DNA of 64,000 bases from Streptomyces calvus (GCF_006782915.1 NZ_VCNP01000058.1:186001-250000), one strand, 5' to 3'; shown: positions 22,433 to 31,416, counted from the stretch's first letter. The notes: generated from the sequence alone by a model not told the origin. Numbers and translations are program-made.

Positions 22433-24520
22433 TCAGCCGAGCAGAGCGGCCACCATCGTGGCGAACTCCTCCGGCGTGGCGAGGCGCACGCCGAGCTGTT
22501 CGGCCTTGGCGCGCTTGGATCCGGCACCCTCGCCCACGACCACCAGGCCGGTCTTCTTCGAGACGCTGGAGGAGGAGCGTCCGCCGGCCCGCTCGACGAG
22601 TTCGTTCATCTCGTTGCGGGAGAGCTTCTCCAGGCTTCCGGTCATCGCACCCGTCACCACCACCGTCATCCCGGCCAGCGGGCCGCCCTCCGCCGGCGCC
22701 GCGGCCTCGCCGTCGGTGGACGCGGCGCCGGCGGGCGGCGCGGGAGTGGCGCCGGGCTCGGTCATGTTGACGCCGGCGGCGGTCAGCTTGTCGATGAGCG
22801 GGGCGAGTTCGGCCAGCTCGGCGACGATCGACGGAGCCTTCTCCGCCCCGATGCCCTCGACCCGCTGCATCGCGTCGGCGTCCGCCGCACGGATGGCGTC
22901 CATGGTCGCGAAGTACCGGGCTATGCGCCGTGACATGGACCGTCCGGTGCCCCGCACACCCAGCGCGCACAGCACCCGCGACAACGGCTGCTCCTTGGCC
23001 TTCGCGAGCGCGGCGAGCAGGTTGTCGGTACTGGTCTCGCCCATCCGCTCCAGCGCGAGCAACTGGTCGCGCCGGAGGGTGAACAGGTCGGCGAGATCGG
23101 CGACCAGGCCCGCCTCGACGAGCTGGACGACGCGGGTGGCCCCCAGCCCCTCGATGTCCAGCTGGTCGCGGCCCGCCGCATAGGCGAGCGAGGCGACCAG
23201 GTGGCAGTTGCGGCCCTGGGCGCACCGCCAGCGCTCCTCGCCGGTGTCGATGTCCGAACCGCAGCGGGGACACTGCGCGGGGAACACGATGGGCCGCTCC
23301 TCACCGGTCCGCAGGTGCGCGACCGGTGCCTCGATCCGCGGGATGACGTCACCGGCCCGGTGCACCATCACGTGGTCGCCCAGGCGCAGGTCCCGGCGGG
23401 TGATGTCGGCCGGGTTGTGCAGCGTGGCGTAGGTGATGGTGGAGCCGTCGATGACGACCGGTTCGAGGACGGCGCGCGGCGCGATGATCCCGGTGCGGCC
23501 CACGTTCCACTCCACCTCGAGCAGCCGGGTGATCTTCTCCACGGCCGGCAGCTTGTAGGCGACCGCCCAGCGGGGCGCGCGCGAGCCGTTTCCGGCGGCC
23601 CGCCGGTCGGCGGCGAGGTCGGCCTTGACGACGATCCCGTCGATGCCGAACGGCAAGTCGGCGCGCAACGCGGCGATCTCCCTCACCCGCTCCAGGACGT
23701 CCTCGGGCGTCTCGGCGACCACGTCCGGGACGGCGGTCCGGGCGCTGGTGTGCACACCGAGGTCCGCGGTGAGGGCCATCACCTCGCTGTACGCCAGCTC
23801 GTTCAGCCGCTCGGCGAGCGCGCCGTCGGTGCCGGGCAGCGGCAGCAGGCTGTAGCCGAAGAACGTCATCGGCACGGTGTACAGGCGTTCCTTCGCGCGC
23901 AGGGTGCCCGCCGCGGCGTTGCGCGGGTTGGCGAACGGCTGCCCGCCGTGGGCGGTGCGCACCTCGTTGGCATGCTCGAACTGGGCGGCCGTCATGAGGA
24001 CTTCGCCGCGCACCTCCACGGTGACCGGCTCGCCGAGCTTCTCGGGCAGCCCCTCGACGGTGCCGATCGCGTGCGAGACGTCCTCCCCGGCCGTCCCGTC
24101 GCCGCGGGTGATCAGCCGGGTGAGGCGGCCGTCGACGTAGCGGGCGGCCATCGCGAGCCCGTCCAGCTTGGGGCCCACGCTGAAGCGTCTCGCGTCACGG
24201 CCGGTACGGCGGGACAGGGACGCCGTCCAGGCGGTGAACTCCTCGGCGGAGAACACGTTGTCGAGGCTGAGCATCGGCTCCGTGTGCGGTACGTCGCCCT
24301 CCACGGCGCCACCGGCGACCTTCCCGGTGGGGGAGTGCGGCAGTGTCCGATCGGGGTGGGCGGCCTCCCAGTCGGCGATCCCCCGCACCAGCCGGTCGTA
24401 CGCGTCGTCGTCCAGCGGCGAGGTGCCGCCCGTGTAGTAGGCGGCCGCCGCGCTCACGGCGTCCTCGACCGCCCGAGCGTAGGCGGCGGCATCCACGATC
24501 ACTGCTGCAGGAGTTGTCAT
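22433..24520 (-). CDS. ligA: NAD-dependent DNA ligase (LigA family)
   Basis: About 695 residues, within the normal LigA range. Order: domain Ia (about 1-70), nucleotidyltransferase with the adenylated Lys118 in GPKLDGLAM, TRGDGTAGEDV, RGEVLM and VAYKLPA, an OB domain, a four-Cys zinc finger (CPRCG...CAQGRNC), helix-hairpin-helix repeats (about 460-590) and a C-terminal BRCT (about 620-695; GMTVVVTGAMTGSLEKLSR). The ligase seals nicks using NAD. The residue two before the lysine is Gly where LigA enzymes normally have Glu (E113 in E. coli), and there are other unusual substitutions, so this may be a second, diverged ligase rather than the housekeeping one. ATG 24520 is preferred. Confidence 0.93.
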   Translation of the reverse strand: MTTPAAVIVDAAAYARAVEDAVSAAAAYYTGGTSPLDDDAYDRLVRGIADWEAAHPDRTLPHSPTGKVAGGAVEGDVPHTEPMLSLDNVFSAEEFTAWTASLSRRTGRDARRFSVGPKLDGLAMAARYVDGRLTRLITRGDGTAGEDVSHAIGTVEGLPEKLGEPVTVEVRGEVLMTAAQFEHANEVRTAHGGQPFANPRNAAAGTLRAKERLYTVPMTFFGYSLLPLPGTDGALAERLNELAYSEVMALTADLGVHTSARTAVPDVVAETPEDVLERVREIAALRADLPFGIDGIVVKADLAADRRAAGNGSRAPRWAVAYKLPAVEKITRLLEVEWNVGRTGIIAPRAVLEPVVIDGSTITYATLHNPADITRRDLRLGDHVMVHRAGDVIPRIEAPVAHLRTGEERPIVFPAQCPRCGSDIDTGEERWRCAQGRNCHLVASLAYAAGRDQLDIEGLGATRVVQLVEAGLVADLADLFTLRRDQLLALERMGETSTDNLLAALAKAKEQPLSRVLCALGVRGTGRSMSRRIARYFATMDAIRAADADAMQRVEGIGAEKAPSIVAELAELAPLIDKLTAAGVNMTEPGATPAPPAGAASTDGEAAAPAEGGPLAGMTVVVTGAMTGSLEKLSRNEMNELVERAGGRSSSSVSKKTGLVVVGEGAGSKRAKAEQLGVRLATPEEFATMVAALLG

Positions 24521-24581
24521 GCGTCGCATCCTGCCGCCCACCACTGACAACGGCCCCGGACCGGCCGCACATCGATGCCAT

Positions 24582-24611
24582 TTGCCTAAAGGCTTTAGGC
24601 TGGCGCATAAT
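24582..24611 (+). promoter_or_regulatory. TetR operator and promoter for the TetR/esterase unit
   Basis: GCCTAAAGGCTTTAGGC (24584-24600) is a perfect palindrome with 7-bp arms. It lies between a -35-like TTGCCT (24582-24587) and a -10-like CATAAT (24606-24611), 18 bases apart, and 35 bases ahead of the TetR ATG. The layout is what an autorepressor needs. Confidence 0.75.
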
Positions 24612-24634
24612 CATTACAGTCGAAAGGGAGGACG

Positions 24635-25207
24635 ATGATGGTGCGTGCGGGACTGACAGCTGAGCGACTGGCACGCGCCGGCGCGGAGCTCGCCGACGAG
24701 GTCGGGTTCGACCGGGTCACCGTCTCCGAACTCGCCCGGCGCTTCGACGTCAAGGTGGCGAGCCTGTACTCCCACATCAGGAACTCCCACGAGCTCAAAA
24801 CGCGGATCGCGCTGCTCGCCCTGGAGGAACTCGCCGACCGGGCCGCCGACGCCCTGGCCGGCCGGGCCGGCAAGGACGCCCTGGTCGCCCTCGCGGACGT
24901 CTACCGCGACTACGCGCGCGAACACCCCGGCCGCTACGCCGCCGCCCAGTACCGGCTCGGCCCCGAGGACGCCGCCGGGAGCGCCGGTGTGCGGCACGCG
25001 CAGATGACCCGGGCCCTCCTGCGCGGCTACGACCTGACCGAGCCGGACCAGACCCACGCGGTCCGGCTGCTGGGCAGCGTCTTCCACGGCTACGTCAGCA
25101 TCGAGATGGGCGGCGGATTCAGCCACAGCGCCCCCGACTCCCAGGAGACCTGGTCGCGCATCCTCGACGCGCTGGACGCCCTGCTGCGCACCTGGCCCTC
25201 CTCCTGA
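24635..25207 (+). CDS. TetR-family regulator (WHG-domain type)
   Basis: 190 residues. The N-terminal helix-turn-helix (about 8-55; AGAELADEVGFDRVTVSELARRFDVKVASLYSHI) is followed by a helical effector domain with the VFHGYVSIEMGGGF stretch of the WHG subfamily. It is read with the SGNH esterase downstream (86 bases apart), which is probably its target together with itself, through the perfect palindrome upstream. The inducer is unknown. GGGAGGACG precedes ATG 24635. Confidence 0.93.
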   Translation: MMVRAGLTAERLARAGAELADEVGFDRVTVSELARRFDVKVASLYSHIRNSHELKTRIALLALEELADRAADALAGRAGKDALVALADVYRDYAREHPGRYAAAQYRLGPEDAAGSAGVRHAQMTRALLRGYDLTEPDQTHAVRLLGSVFHGYVSIEMGGGFSHSAPDSQETWSRILDALDALLRTWPSS

Positions 25208-25293
25208 CGCGCGAGCCACCCGGCGGCCGGCACGCCGGCAGCAACCCCCCGTCCCCCCCCTTCCACCCCGACCGGAACCGAGGACGTACCCCC

Positions 25294-26490
25294 ATGCCCC
25301 CGACCCCCGCCACCCCGCCCGGGTGGATCACCACGCCCGTCACCGCGGACCTCGTGCGCGGCGCCCTCGACCTGGAACGCACCGCGCACGGCCTCCTGCC
25401 GCACCGCCTGCCCGCGCGGGCCCGCGCCCAGAACACCGACGGCCAGCTCGCCATGGCCGAGTCGCAGCCCTCCGGCGTACGCCTCGTCTTCCGCACCGGG
25501 GCGACCGCCGTCGAACTGGACACGCTGCCCACCAAACGGGTCTACGTCGGCGCCCCGCCCCGACCGGACGGCCGGTACGACCTGCTGGTCGACGGGCGCC
25601 CGGCGGGCCGGGCCACCGCCGACGGCGGCAACAGCGTGGTCGTCGACCTGACCACGGGAGCGGTCGAGCAGCGGACCGGGGCCGTGGCCACCCTCCGCTT
25701 CACCGGCCTGCCGGAGCGGGACAAGACCGTGGAGATATGGCTGCCGCACAACGAGACCACCGAACTCGTGGCGCTGCGCACCGACGCCCCCGTCGAACCG
25801 GCGCCCTCCTCCGGACGCAGGACGTGGCTGCACCACGGCAGTTCCATCAGCCACGGCTCCGACGCGGCGAGCCCCACCACCACCTGGCCCGCGCTGGCCG
25901 CGTCACTCGGCGGCGTCGACCTGGTCAACCTGGGGTTCGCCGGGGGCGCGGTGCTGGACCCGTTCACCGCGCGGGCCATGCGCGACACGCCCGCCGACCT
26001 GATCAGCGTCAAGATCGGCATCAACGTGGTCAACACCGACCTGATGCGGCTGCGCGCCTTCACACCCGCCGTCCACGGTTTCCTCGACACCATCCGCGAC
26101 GGCCACCCCACCACGCCGCTCCTCGTCGTCTCGCCGGTCCTGTGCCCCATGCACGAGGACACGCCCGGACCCACCGTCTTCGACTTCAGCCGTCTCGCCG
26201 AGGGACAGCTGCGGTTCGCCCCGGCAGGCGACGCCCCGGCGCAGGCCGACGGCAGGCTGACGCTCACCGTCATCCGCGACGAGCTGAAGCGCATCGTCGA
26301 ACAGCGGGCGGCCGACGACCCGAACCTGCACCACCTCGACGGCCGGGAGCTCTACGGCGAGGCGGACCGGGCGGAGCTGCCGCTGCCCGACGAGCTGCAC
26401 CCCGACGCGGCCACCCACCGCCGCATGGGCGAACGCTTCGCCGCCCGCGTCTTCGCCGGAGACGGCCCGTTCGCGGACGGCCGCGACTGA
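25294..26490 (+). CDS. SGNH/GDSL-family esterase
   Basis: 398 residues, two parts. The N-terminal beta domain (about 10-165; DLVRGALDLERTAHGLLPHRLPARAR...) resembles the accessory region of bacterial SGNH acyl-esterases. The catalytic part (about 170-390) shows block I HHGSSISHGS (nucleophile Ser in GSS), block II NLGFAGGAV, block III KIGINVVNTD and block V DELHPDAATH (catalytic Asp and His). No secretion signal is visible, so it is probably cytoplasmic. Substrates may be acyl esters of sugars or small molecules. It is probably regulated by the TetR upstream. Confidence 0.88.
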   Translation: MPPTPATPPGWITTPVTADLVRGALDLERTAHGLLPHRLPARARAQNTDGQLAMAESQPSGVRLVFRTGATAVELDTLPTKRVYVGAPPRPDGRYDLLVDGRPAGRATADGGNSVVVDLTTGAVEQRTGAVATLRFTGLPERDKTVEIWLPHNETTELVALRTDAPVEPAPSSGRRTWLHHGSSISHGSDAASPTTTWPALAASLGGVDLVNLGFAGGAVLDPFTARAMRDTPADLISVKIGINVVNTDLMRLRAFTPAVHGFLDTIRDGHPTTPLLVVSPVLCPMHEDTPGPTVFDFSRLAEGQLRFAPAGDAPAQADGRLTLTVIRDELKRIVEQRAADDPNLHHLDGRELYGEADRAELPLPDELHPDAATHRRMGERFAARVFAGDGPFADGRD

Positions 26491-26574
26491 CGGTTCGCGG
26501 ACGGCCGCGACCCACGGATCGTCCACGGGCCGCCGCGACCGACGGATCGTCTCGTCCACGGGCCGCCGCGACCG
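26469..26574. repeat. Short direct repeats at the end of the esterase gene
   Basis: GTTCGCGGACGGCCGCGAC occurs at 26469-26487 and again at 26493-26511, so the last codons of the esterase gene are duplicated just after its stop. Two longer related units (ACGGATCGTC...GCCGCGACCG) follow at 26514-26541 and 26542-26574. Confidence 0.8.
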
Positions 26575-26597
26575 GCCGTTTCACGGACGGCCGGTCG
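26569..26597. terminator. Bidirectional terminator between esterase and GH43 genes
   Basis: A perfect 11-bp stem (CGACCGGCCGT / ACGGCCGGTCG) with a 7-base loop, placed between convergent gene ends at 26490 and 26619. Confidence 0.75.
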
Positions 26598-26618
26598 TGG
26601 ACGGCACCGGCTTCCCGG

Positions 26619-27713
26619 CTACTCGAAGAACTTCAGGCTCCAGCCGGTGTCCGTGTTCGGGCCGGGGACGTTGGCGCGGCTGTAGGTGGTGTTCCCCCAC
26701 CAGCAGAAGGTGCCCGTGTACCAGTAGCGGTTCTCCCATGTGTACGGCGTCCCCTTCGGCACCGCGTGGAACATCAGCGGGAACCTCGGGCCGGCGGGCG
26801 GACTGGTGGCGATGTCGCCGTGCAGCAGCACGAAGCTGTGGTGCCCGGGGCCGTTGACGTGCAGCGTCGGGTCCCAGCCGGCCATCATCGTCGCCCGGTT
26901 GGAGCCGAACAGGCAGCCGTTGGACTTGTACCAGTCCCACACGTACGTCGGGTCGCCGCCGGCCCGCAGCCGCAGGTCGGCCAGGCAGTACTGGTCGCTC
27001 CAGCTGCCGTTGGCGGAGTACACGATGTGCAACTGGCCGTTCGGGTCCTTGATGGGTTCCGGGCCCTCGTTGATGAACGGGTTGCCCACCACCCGCTCCC
27101 AGCTCTCCCGGGGCTGCGAGATGATGTACCGCGCGCCGGTCGGCGTGGTCGGGCTGCTCATCCGGGCGATGTAGATGTTCTGCTCGACGTTGGTGTCCCC
27201 GGCCCAGCCGGACCAGACGAACCAGCGCTGGCCGTTGAACGTGAACAGGGTGCCGTCGATGGCCCACTTGTCGTCCGGCAGGGCCAGCCGGGTCTCGGCG
27301 GAGTAACCGCTGTCGGGGCTGGCCGAGCTGATCGCGTACATCCGGTGCGCGGAACCCCGCCCGGCCGTGAAGTAGATGTAGTAGCGGCCGCCGTCCATCA
27401 CGATCTCCGGAGCCCAGACCTCACCGAGGTTCCGGGTGTCCGACCAGACCTGGCGTGGCGTCGCCGACGCCAGCGCGGACGTCGACGCCGCCTGGCGTAC
27501 GGCGATGCCTCCACCGGTCGACTGCACCGAGATGTACGTGCCTCCGACGCGGATCACACTCGGGTCCGCGGCGCGCAGGGACGTCTGCTCTGCGCGGGCG
27601 GGCTCGGCGGACGTCACGGTCATCACGGCGGCGAGCACGCCGGACAGGACGAAACCGAGGACGCCCGCCAGGCGGCGGGAGAGTGTCGTCGTCCTCTGTA
27701 CGGGTCTGACCAT
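26619..27713 (-). CDS. Exported GH43 glycosidase (arabinofuranosidase-like)
   Basis: 364 residues with a Sec signal (cleavage near 41-42, ARA-EQTS). A five-bladed GH43 propeller fills the rest. Catalytic residues by motif are base Asp50 (AADPSVI), pKa modulator Asp153 (WAIDGT) and acid Glu216 (INEGPE). Among GH43 sequences it looks most like Streptomyces exo-alpha-L-arabinofuranosidases, but the subfamily assignment is from memory. GGAGGTG precedes ATG 27713. It diverges from the PA14-GH2-LamG gene; an operator-like palindrome lies 27 bases upstream of the start. Confidence 0.88.
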   Translation of the reverse strand: MVRPVQRTTTLSRRLAGVLGFVLSGVLAAVMTVTSAEPARAEQTSLRAADPSVIRVGGTYISVQSTGGGIAVRQAASTSALASATPRQVWSDTRNLGEVWAPEIVMDGGRYYIYFTAGRGSAHRMYAISSASPDSGYSAETRLALPDDKWAIDGTLFTFNGQRWFVWSGWAGDTNVEQNIYIARMSSPTTPTGARYIISQPRESWERVVGNPFINEGPEPIKDPNGQLHIVYSANGSWSDQYCLADLRLRAGGDPTYVWDWYKSNGCLFGSNRATMMAGWDPTLHVNGPGHHSFVLLHGDIATSPPAGPRFPLMFHAVPKGTPYTWENRYWYTGTFCWWGNTTYSRANVPGPNTDTGWSLKFFE

Positions 27714-27739
27714 CGGGTTCCGTCACCTCCGCGCCGGGA

Positions 27740-27755
27740 TTTACATCGATGAAAC
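27740..27755. promoter_or_regulatory. LacI-type operator, site 1 (GH43 promoter)
   Basis: TTTACATCGATGAAAC is a near-palindrome with a CG centre, 27 bases upstream of the GH43 ATG. It is one of six matching 16-mers in this island. Confidence 0.75.
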
Positions 27756-27989
27756 AGCCCTCACAGGATTGTGACTGGCCCTGGACATGTCAATAGCTGC
27801 GCCGGCTGCGGGTTGTGGGTTGCCGGTGCCAGGTGCCGGTGTCGACGGCGGTCTCGGTGCAGGTGCCGGGCCGTCCCGTACAGGTGCGGCGCATCACGAG
27901 TCGCGCGTAGCCGCTCTGACGGTGCGTCAGCTGTGCGCGAAGCCTGGACAGTCGTCGGACGGCGTGTTGTCATTCCGCTGCACACCGGA

Positions 27990-28005
27990 TTTCCAACGTT
28001 GGAAG
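27990..28005. promoter_or_regulatory. LacI-type operator, site 2 (PA14-GH2 promoter)
   Basis: TTTCCAACGTTGGAAG holds a perfect 14-bp palindrome (27991-28004) about 73 bases upstream of ATG 28078. The rest of the 364-base divergent gap (27714-28077) holds no convincing ORF. Confidence 0.75.
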
Positions 28006-28077
28006 GGAATCCCGGGCCGAGGCGGTGGCCGCCCTGCTTCGCCATGGCCCCATGCCCTCTGCGCGAGGAAAGGTTCG

Positions 28078-31000
28078 ATGACAAGACAACTCACCCGCCC
28101 CAGACCCAGATGGTGGGCCCTGCTGACCGTGACCGCCCTGGCCCTGTCCACGGGCGCACTGGCACCCGCCGCCTCGGCCGTCGTGCCGACGGCCGGCACG
28201 TCCGCCGGCGCGGCCGCCGAGGCCGCGGCGTCCGACGTGGAAGTGCACGGCCTCAAGGGCGAGTACTTCACGATGTCGGCCCCGGGCGCCCGGGACTTCG
28301 CCGAACTCGGCGGCACCCTGCTGGAACCGCAGATCAACTTCTCCGGACTGACAAGCACCTTCCAGGAGCTGACCGGACGGACGGAGCACACCACCGCCCG
28401 CTGGACCGGACAGATCGAGGCCCCGGAGACCGGCGACTACACCTTCTACGCCATCGGCGACAACGGCTTCCGGCTCTTCATCGACGGCGAACCGGTCATC
28501 GACCACTGGGAGCCGGACTGGGACCGGGAACAGACCAGTGTCCCCGTCAGACTGACCGCCGGTGAGAAGCACGACTTCCGCCTGGAGATGTTCCAGGACT
28601 TCGGCGGGTCGAACATGTACCTGCGCTGGTCGACCCCGACGATGCCCAAGCAGCTCGTCCCGACCACCGCGTTCACCCCGCCCGCCGGCTTCGAGGTCTT
28701 CCCGGTCGAGCTCACCGTCGCCGAGGACGGACGGCGGCTGCGCGCCCGGTTCGAGGACGCGGTCGGCGGCATCGAGAACGTCCGGGAACACCTCAGGATC
28801 GAGGCCGACACGACGGCCATGCCGATCGGTTCGGTGGCGGTGGCCAAGGACGACCCGCACGCCCTGCTGATCACGCTCTCGGAGCCGATCCAGAAGAACC
28901 AGCAGGTCCGGGTGACCTACGACGGCGAAGGCGGCCTCAGGGCCGGCGACGAGACCGTCCCCCGCGTCGTCCGCTACGCCATGAACACCTCCACCCACCG
29001 GCTCACCACCCCGTGGGGCGACAAGCTCGACAGGAACAACCCGCTGCCGGAGTACCCGCGCCCGCAGCAGGTGCGCGCGCAGTGGAAGAACCTCAACGGG
29101 CCCTGGCAGTTCAGCGGCGCCGAGGCCGGCGAGGAGCCGGTCTTCGGCAAGGACCTCGACGAGAAGATCGTCGTGCCGTTCCCGGTGGAGTCGCAGCTCT
29201 CCGGGCTCGAACGGCACGAGGACCACATGTTCTACCGCAAGCTCGTGAACGTGCCGGAGAGCTGGAAGGTCGGCAAGAGCGGCAAGCGGCTCAAGCTCAA
29301 CTTCGGCGCCGTCGACTACCGGGCCCGCGTCTGGGTCAACGGCACGAAGGTCGCCGAACACACCGGCGGCTACAACGCCTTCAGCGCCGACGTCACCGAC
29401 GCCCTCAAGGACGGCGGTCCGCAGGAGATCGTGGTCGCGGTCACCGACACCGGCGGCGCCGACCAGCCGATGGGCAAGCAGTCCACCAACCCCGGCGGCA
29501 TCTTCTACACCCAGTCGTCCGGCATCTGGCAGACCGTGTGGATGGAGCCCGTCGCCGACACCTCCATTGACAACGTAGTCACCACGCCCGACATCGACAC
29601 CGGCACCCTGGCCGTGACCGTCGAGTCCGACGACGCCTCGAAGGACGCCCGGGTCGAGGCGGTCGCCCGCGACGCCCGCGGCCGGATCGTCGGCCGCGTC
29701 AGCGGACCCGCCAACAGCGCGCTCAGTCTGCCCGTCGCCGGGCAGCACCTGTGGAGCCCGGACGACCCCTACCTCTACGACCTCGACGTCAAGCTGACCG
29801 ACGGCAGGTCGACCGACCGGGTCGGCAGCTACTTCGGCATGCGCGAGATCGGCATCGAGGACGTCGGCGGATTCCGGAAGCTGGTGCTCAACGGCAAGCC
29901 GATCTTCTCCCTCGCCACTCTCGACCAGGGCTTCTGGCCCGACGGCCTCTACACCCCGCCGAGCGACAAGGCCCTGGCGTTCGACCTCCAGGCCCACAAG
30001 AAGCTCGGCTTCAACGCGGTCCGCAAGCACATCAAGGTCGAGTCGCCGCGCTGGTTCTACCACGCGGACCGGCTGGGACTGCTGGTCTGGCAGGACTTCG
30101 TCTCCGGGAACATCACCAACGAGACCGGACGGAAGGCGTTCGTCGACCAGGGCCGGGAGATGATGCGCCAGCACCACAACTCGCCCGCCGTCATCGGCTG
30201 GATCGTCTTCAACGAGGGCTGGGGCGAGTGGGACCGCGAGGAGAGCGGCCGGATCGCCGAGTCGGTGAAGGCCGCCGACCCGTCCCGGATCGTCAACGCC
30301 CACAGCGGAGTCAACTGCTGCAACTCCAAGGGCGACTCGGGCAAGGGCGACATCATCGACCACCACGACTACAACAACGAGGACCCGCCCTTCCCGGACC
30401 ACCGGGCGGCCATGGACGGCGAGCACGGCGGCTTCACGCTGCGCACCCCGGGCCACATGTGGCCGGGCGCGCCGACCGTCATCTACAGCGGCGTCGCCGA
30501 CAAGGAGGCGCTGACCCGCAAGTACGTCGAGAACACCGAGAAGTTCTACCTCGACCAGGCGGGCGCCGAACTCTCCGGCTCGGTCTACACGCAGATCTCC
30601 GACCTGGAGAACGAGCTCAACGGCCTCTACACCTACGACCGCCGCGAGATCAAGGTTGACCCGGTCCCGGTGCGTGAGATCAACCGCAAGGTCATCGCCG
30701 CCGGCGCCGCGGCGGGCGACCGGGAGCCGCTGACGGGCGGCGGCCACTGGGCCCTCGACGAGGGCGCCGGCACCACCGCCGAGGACAGCGGACCCAACGA
30801 CAGGCCGCTGACCGTCACCGAGGGCACCGCCTGGACCGGCGGAGTCAGCGGCAGCGCCCTGAAGTTCGACGGCCAGGGACAGTACGCCCAGACCGACGGC
30901 CCGGTGCTCGACACCACCGGCAGCTACACCGTCTCCGCCTGGGTCACCCTCGACGCCCTGCCCGGCAACTACGCCACCGCCGTCAGCCAGGACGGACGCC

Positions 31001-31353
31001 GCCAGGCCAGCCCCTTCTACCTGCAGTACGGGCAGGGGGCCTTCGCCTTCAGCACGCCCGACGGGCAGCGCGCCCGGCTGGAGACGCGGCCGGAGACCGG
31101 CCGCTGGTACCACCTGGTCGGCGTGCGCGACGACGCGACCGACCGGATCACGCTGTACGTCGACGGCAAGCGGGCCGCGACCTCCGCGGCCGGCCCCGCC
31201 TACGTCGGCTCCGGCCCCCTGGCCGTCGGCCGCGCCCAGTGGAACGGTGGGAACACCGACTTCTGGCACGGCGCGGTCGACCAGGTGCACGCCTACGACA
31301 AGGCGCTCACCGCCGAGGAGGTGAGCGCCCTGTACGGCCGGGAGAAGCCGTAG
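28078..31353 (+). CDS. Exported PA14-GH2-LamG glycoside hydrolase
   Basis: 1,091 residues. A signal peptide (cleavage near 34, ASA-VV) precedes a PA14 domain (about 55-200), an Ig-like segment (about 205-305), GH2 sugar-binding and immunoglobulin domains (about 310-600; LNGPWQF, FYRKLVNVPESW, IWQTVWMEPV), a TIM barrel (about 604-870) and a LamG-type lectin domain (about 885-1091). Glu713 in VFNEGWGEWD is the expected acid/base; Glu782 in GEHGGF is a candidate nucleophile by comparison with the second GH2 here. The substrate could be a beta-galactoside, a galactofuranoside or an arabinoside. ATG follows GAGGAAAGG. Operator site 2 controls it. Confidence 0.9.
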   Translation: MTRQLTRPRPRWWALLTVTALALSTGALAPAASAVVPTAGTSAGAAAEAAASDVEVHGLKGEYFTMSAPGARDFAELGGTLLEPQINFSGLTSTFQELTGRTEHTTARWTGQIEAPETGDYTFYAIGDNGFRLFIDGEPVIDHWEPDWDREQTSVPVRLTAGEKHDFRLEMFQDFGGSNMYLRWSTPTMPKQLVPTTAFTPPAGFEVFPVELTVAEDGRRLRARFEDAVGGIENVREHLRIEADTTAMPIGSVAVAKDDPHALLITLSEPIQKNQQVRVTYDGEGGLRAGDETVPRVVRYAMNTSTHRLTTPWGDKLDRNNPLPEYPRPQQVRAQWKNLNGPWQFSGAEAGEEPVFGKDLDEKIVVPFPVESQLSGLERHEDHMFYRKLVNVPESWKVGKSGKRLKLNFGAVDYRARVWVNGTKVAEHTGGYNAFSADVTDALKDGGPQEIVVAVTDTGGADQPMGKQSTNPGGIFYTQSSGIWQTVWMEPVADTSIDNVVTTPDIDTGTLAVTVESDDASKDARVEAVARDARGRIVGRVSGPANSALSLPVAGQHLWSPDDPYLYDLDVKLTDGRSTDRVGSYFGMREIGIEDVGGFRKLVLNGKPIFSLATLDQGFWPDGLYTPPSDKALAFDLQAHKKLGFNAVRKHIKVESPRWFYHADRLGLLVWQDFVSGNITNETGRKAFVDQGREMMRQHHNSPAVIGWIVFNEGWGEWDREESGRIAESVKAADPSRIVNAHSGVNCCNSKGDSGKGDIIDHHDYNNEDPPFPDHRAAMDGEHGGFTLRTPGHMWPGAPTVIYSGVADKEALTRKYVENTEKFYLDQAGAELSGSVYTQISDLENELNGLYTYDRREIKVDPVPVREINRKVIAAGAAAGDREPLTGGGHWALDEGAGTTAEDSGPNDRPLTVTEGTAWTGGVSGSALKFDGQGQYAQTDGPVLDTTGSYTVSAWVTLDALPGNYATAVSQDGRRQASPFYLQYGQGAFAFSTPDGQRARLETRPETGRWYHLVGVRDDATDRITLYVDGKRAATSAAGPAYVGSGPLAVGRAQWNGGNTDFWHGAVDQVHAYDKALTAEEVSALYGREKP
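29568..29581. promoter_or_regulatory. Intragenic palindrome TGACAACGTAGTCA (second copy)
   Basis: Identical to 11184-11197 in the other PA14 gene, but coding a different protein region (between GH2 domains). The rare codons ATT and GTA occur here. It is a candidate intragenic operator; function inferred. Confidence 0.4.
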
Positions 31354-31373
31354 CCACGAAGGTTTTCGGACCG

Positions 31374-31416
31374 GCGGTCCCGGCGGGAGGGTGTCACGCC
31401 CTCCCGCCGGGACCGC
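31374..31416. terminator. Bidirectional terminator between GH2 and GH43 operons
   Basis: A perfect 18-bp stem around a 7-base loop (TGTCACG), starting 20 bases after the GH2 stop and ending just before the end of the convergent GH43 gene. Confidence 0.9.

Noticed and set aside
27970..31290. Long minus-strand open frame opposite the PA14-GH2-LamG gene.
   Set aside because: Same antisense artefact; the GH2 catalytic and lectin motifs are on the plus strand.
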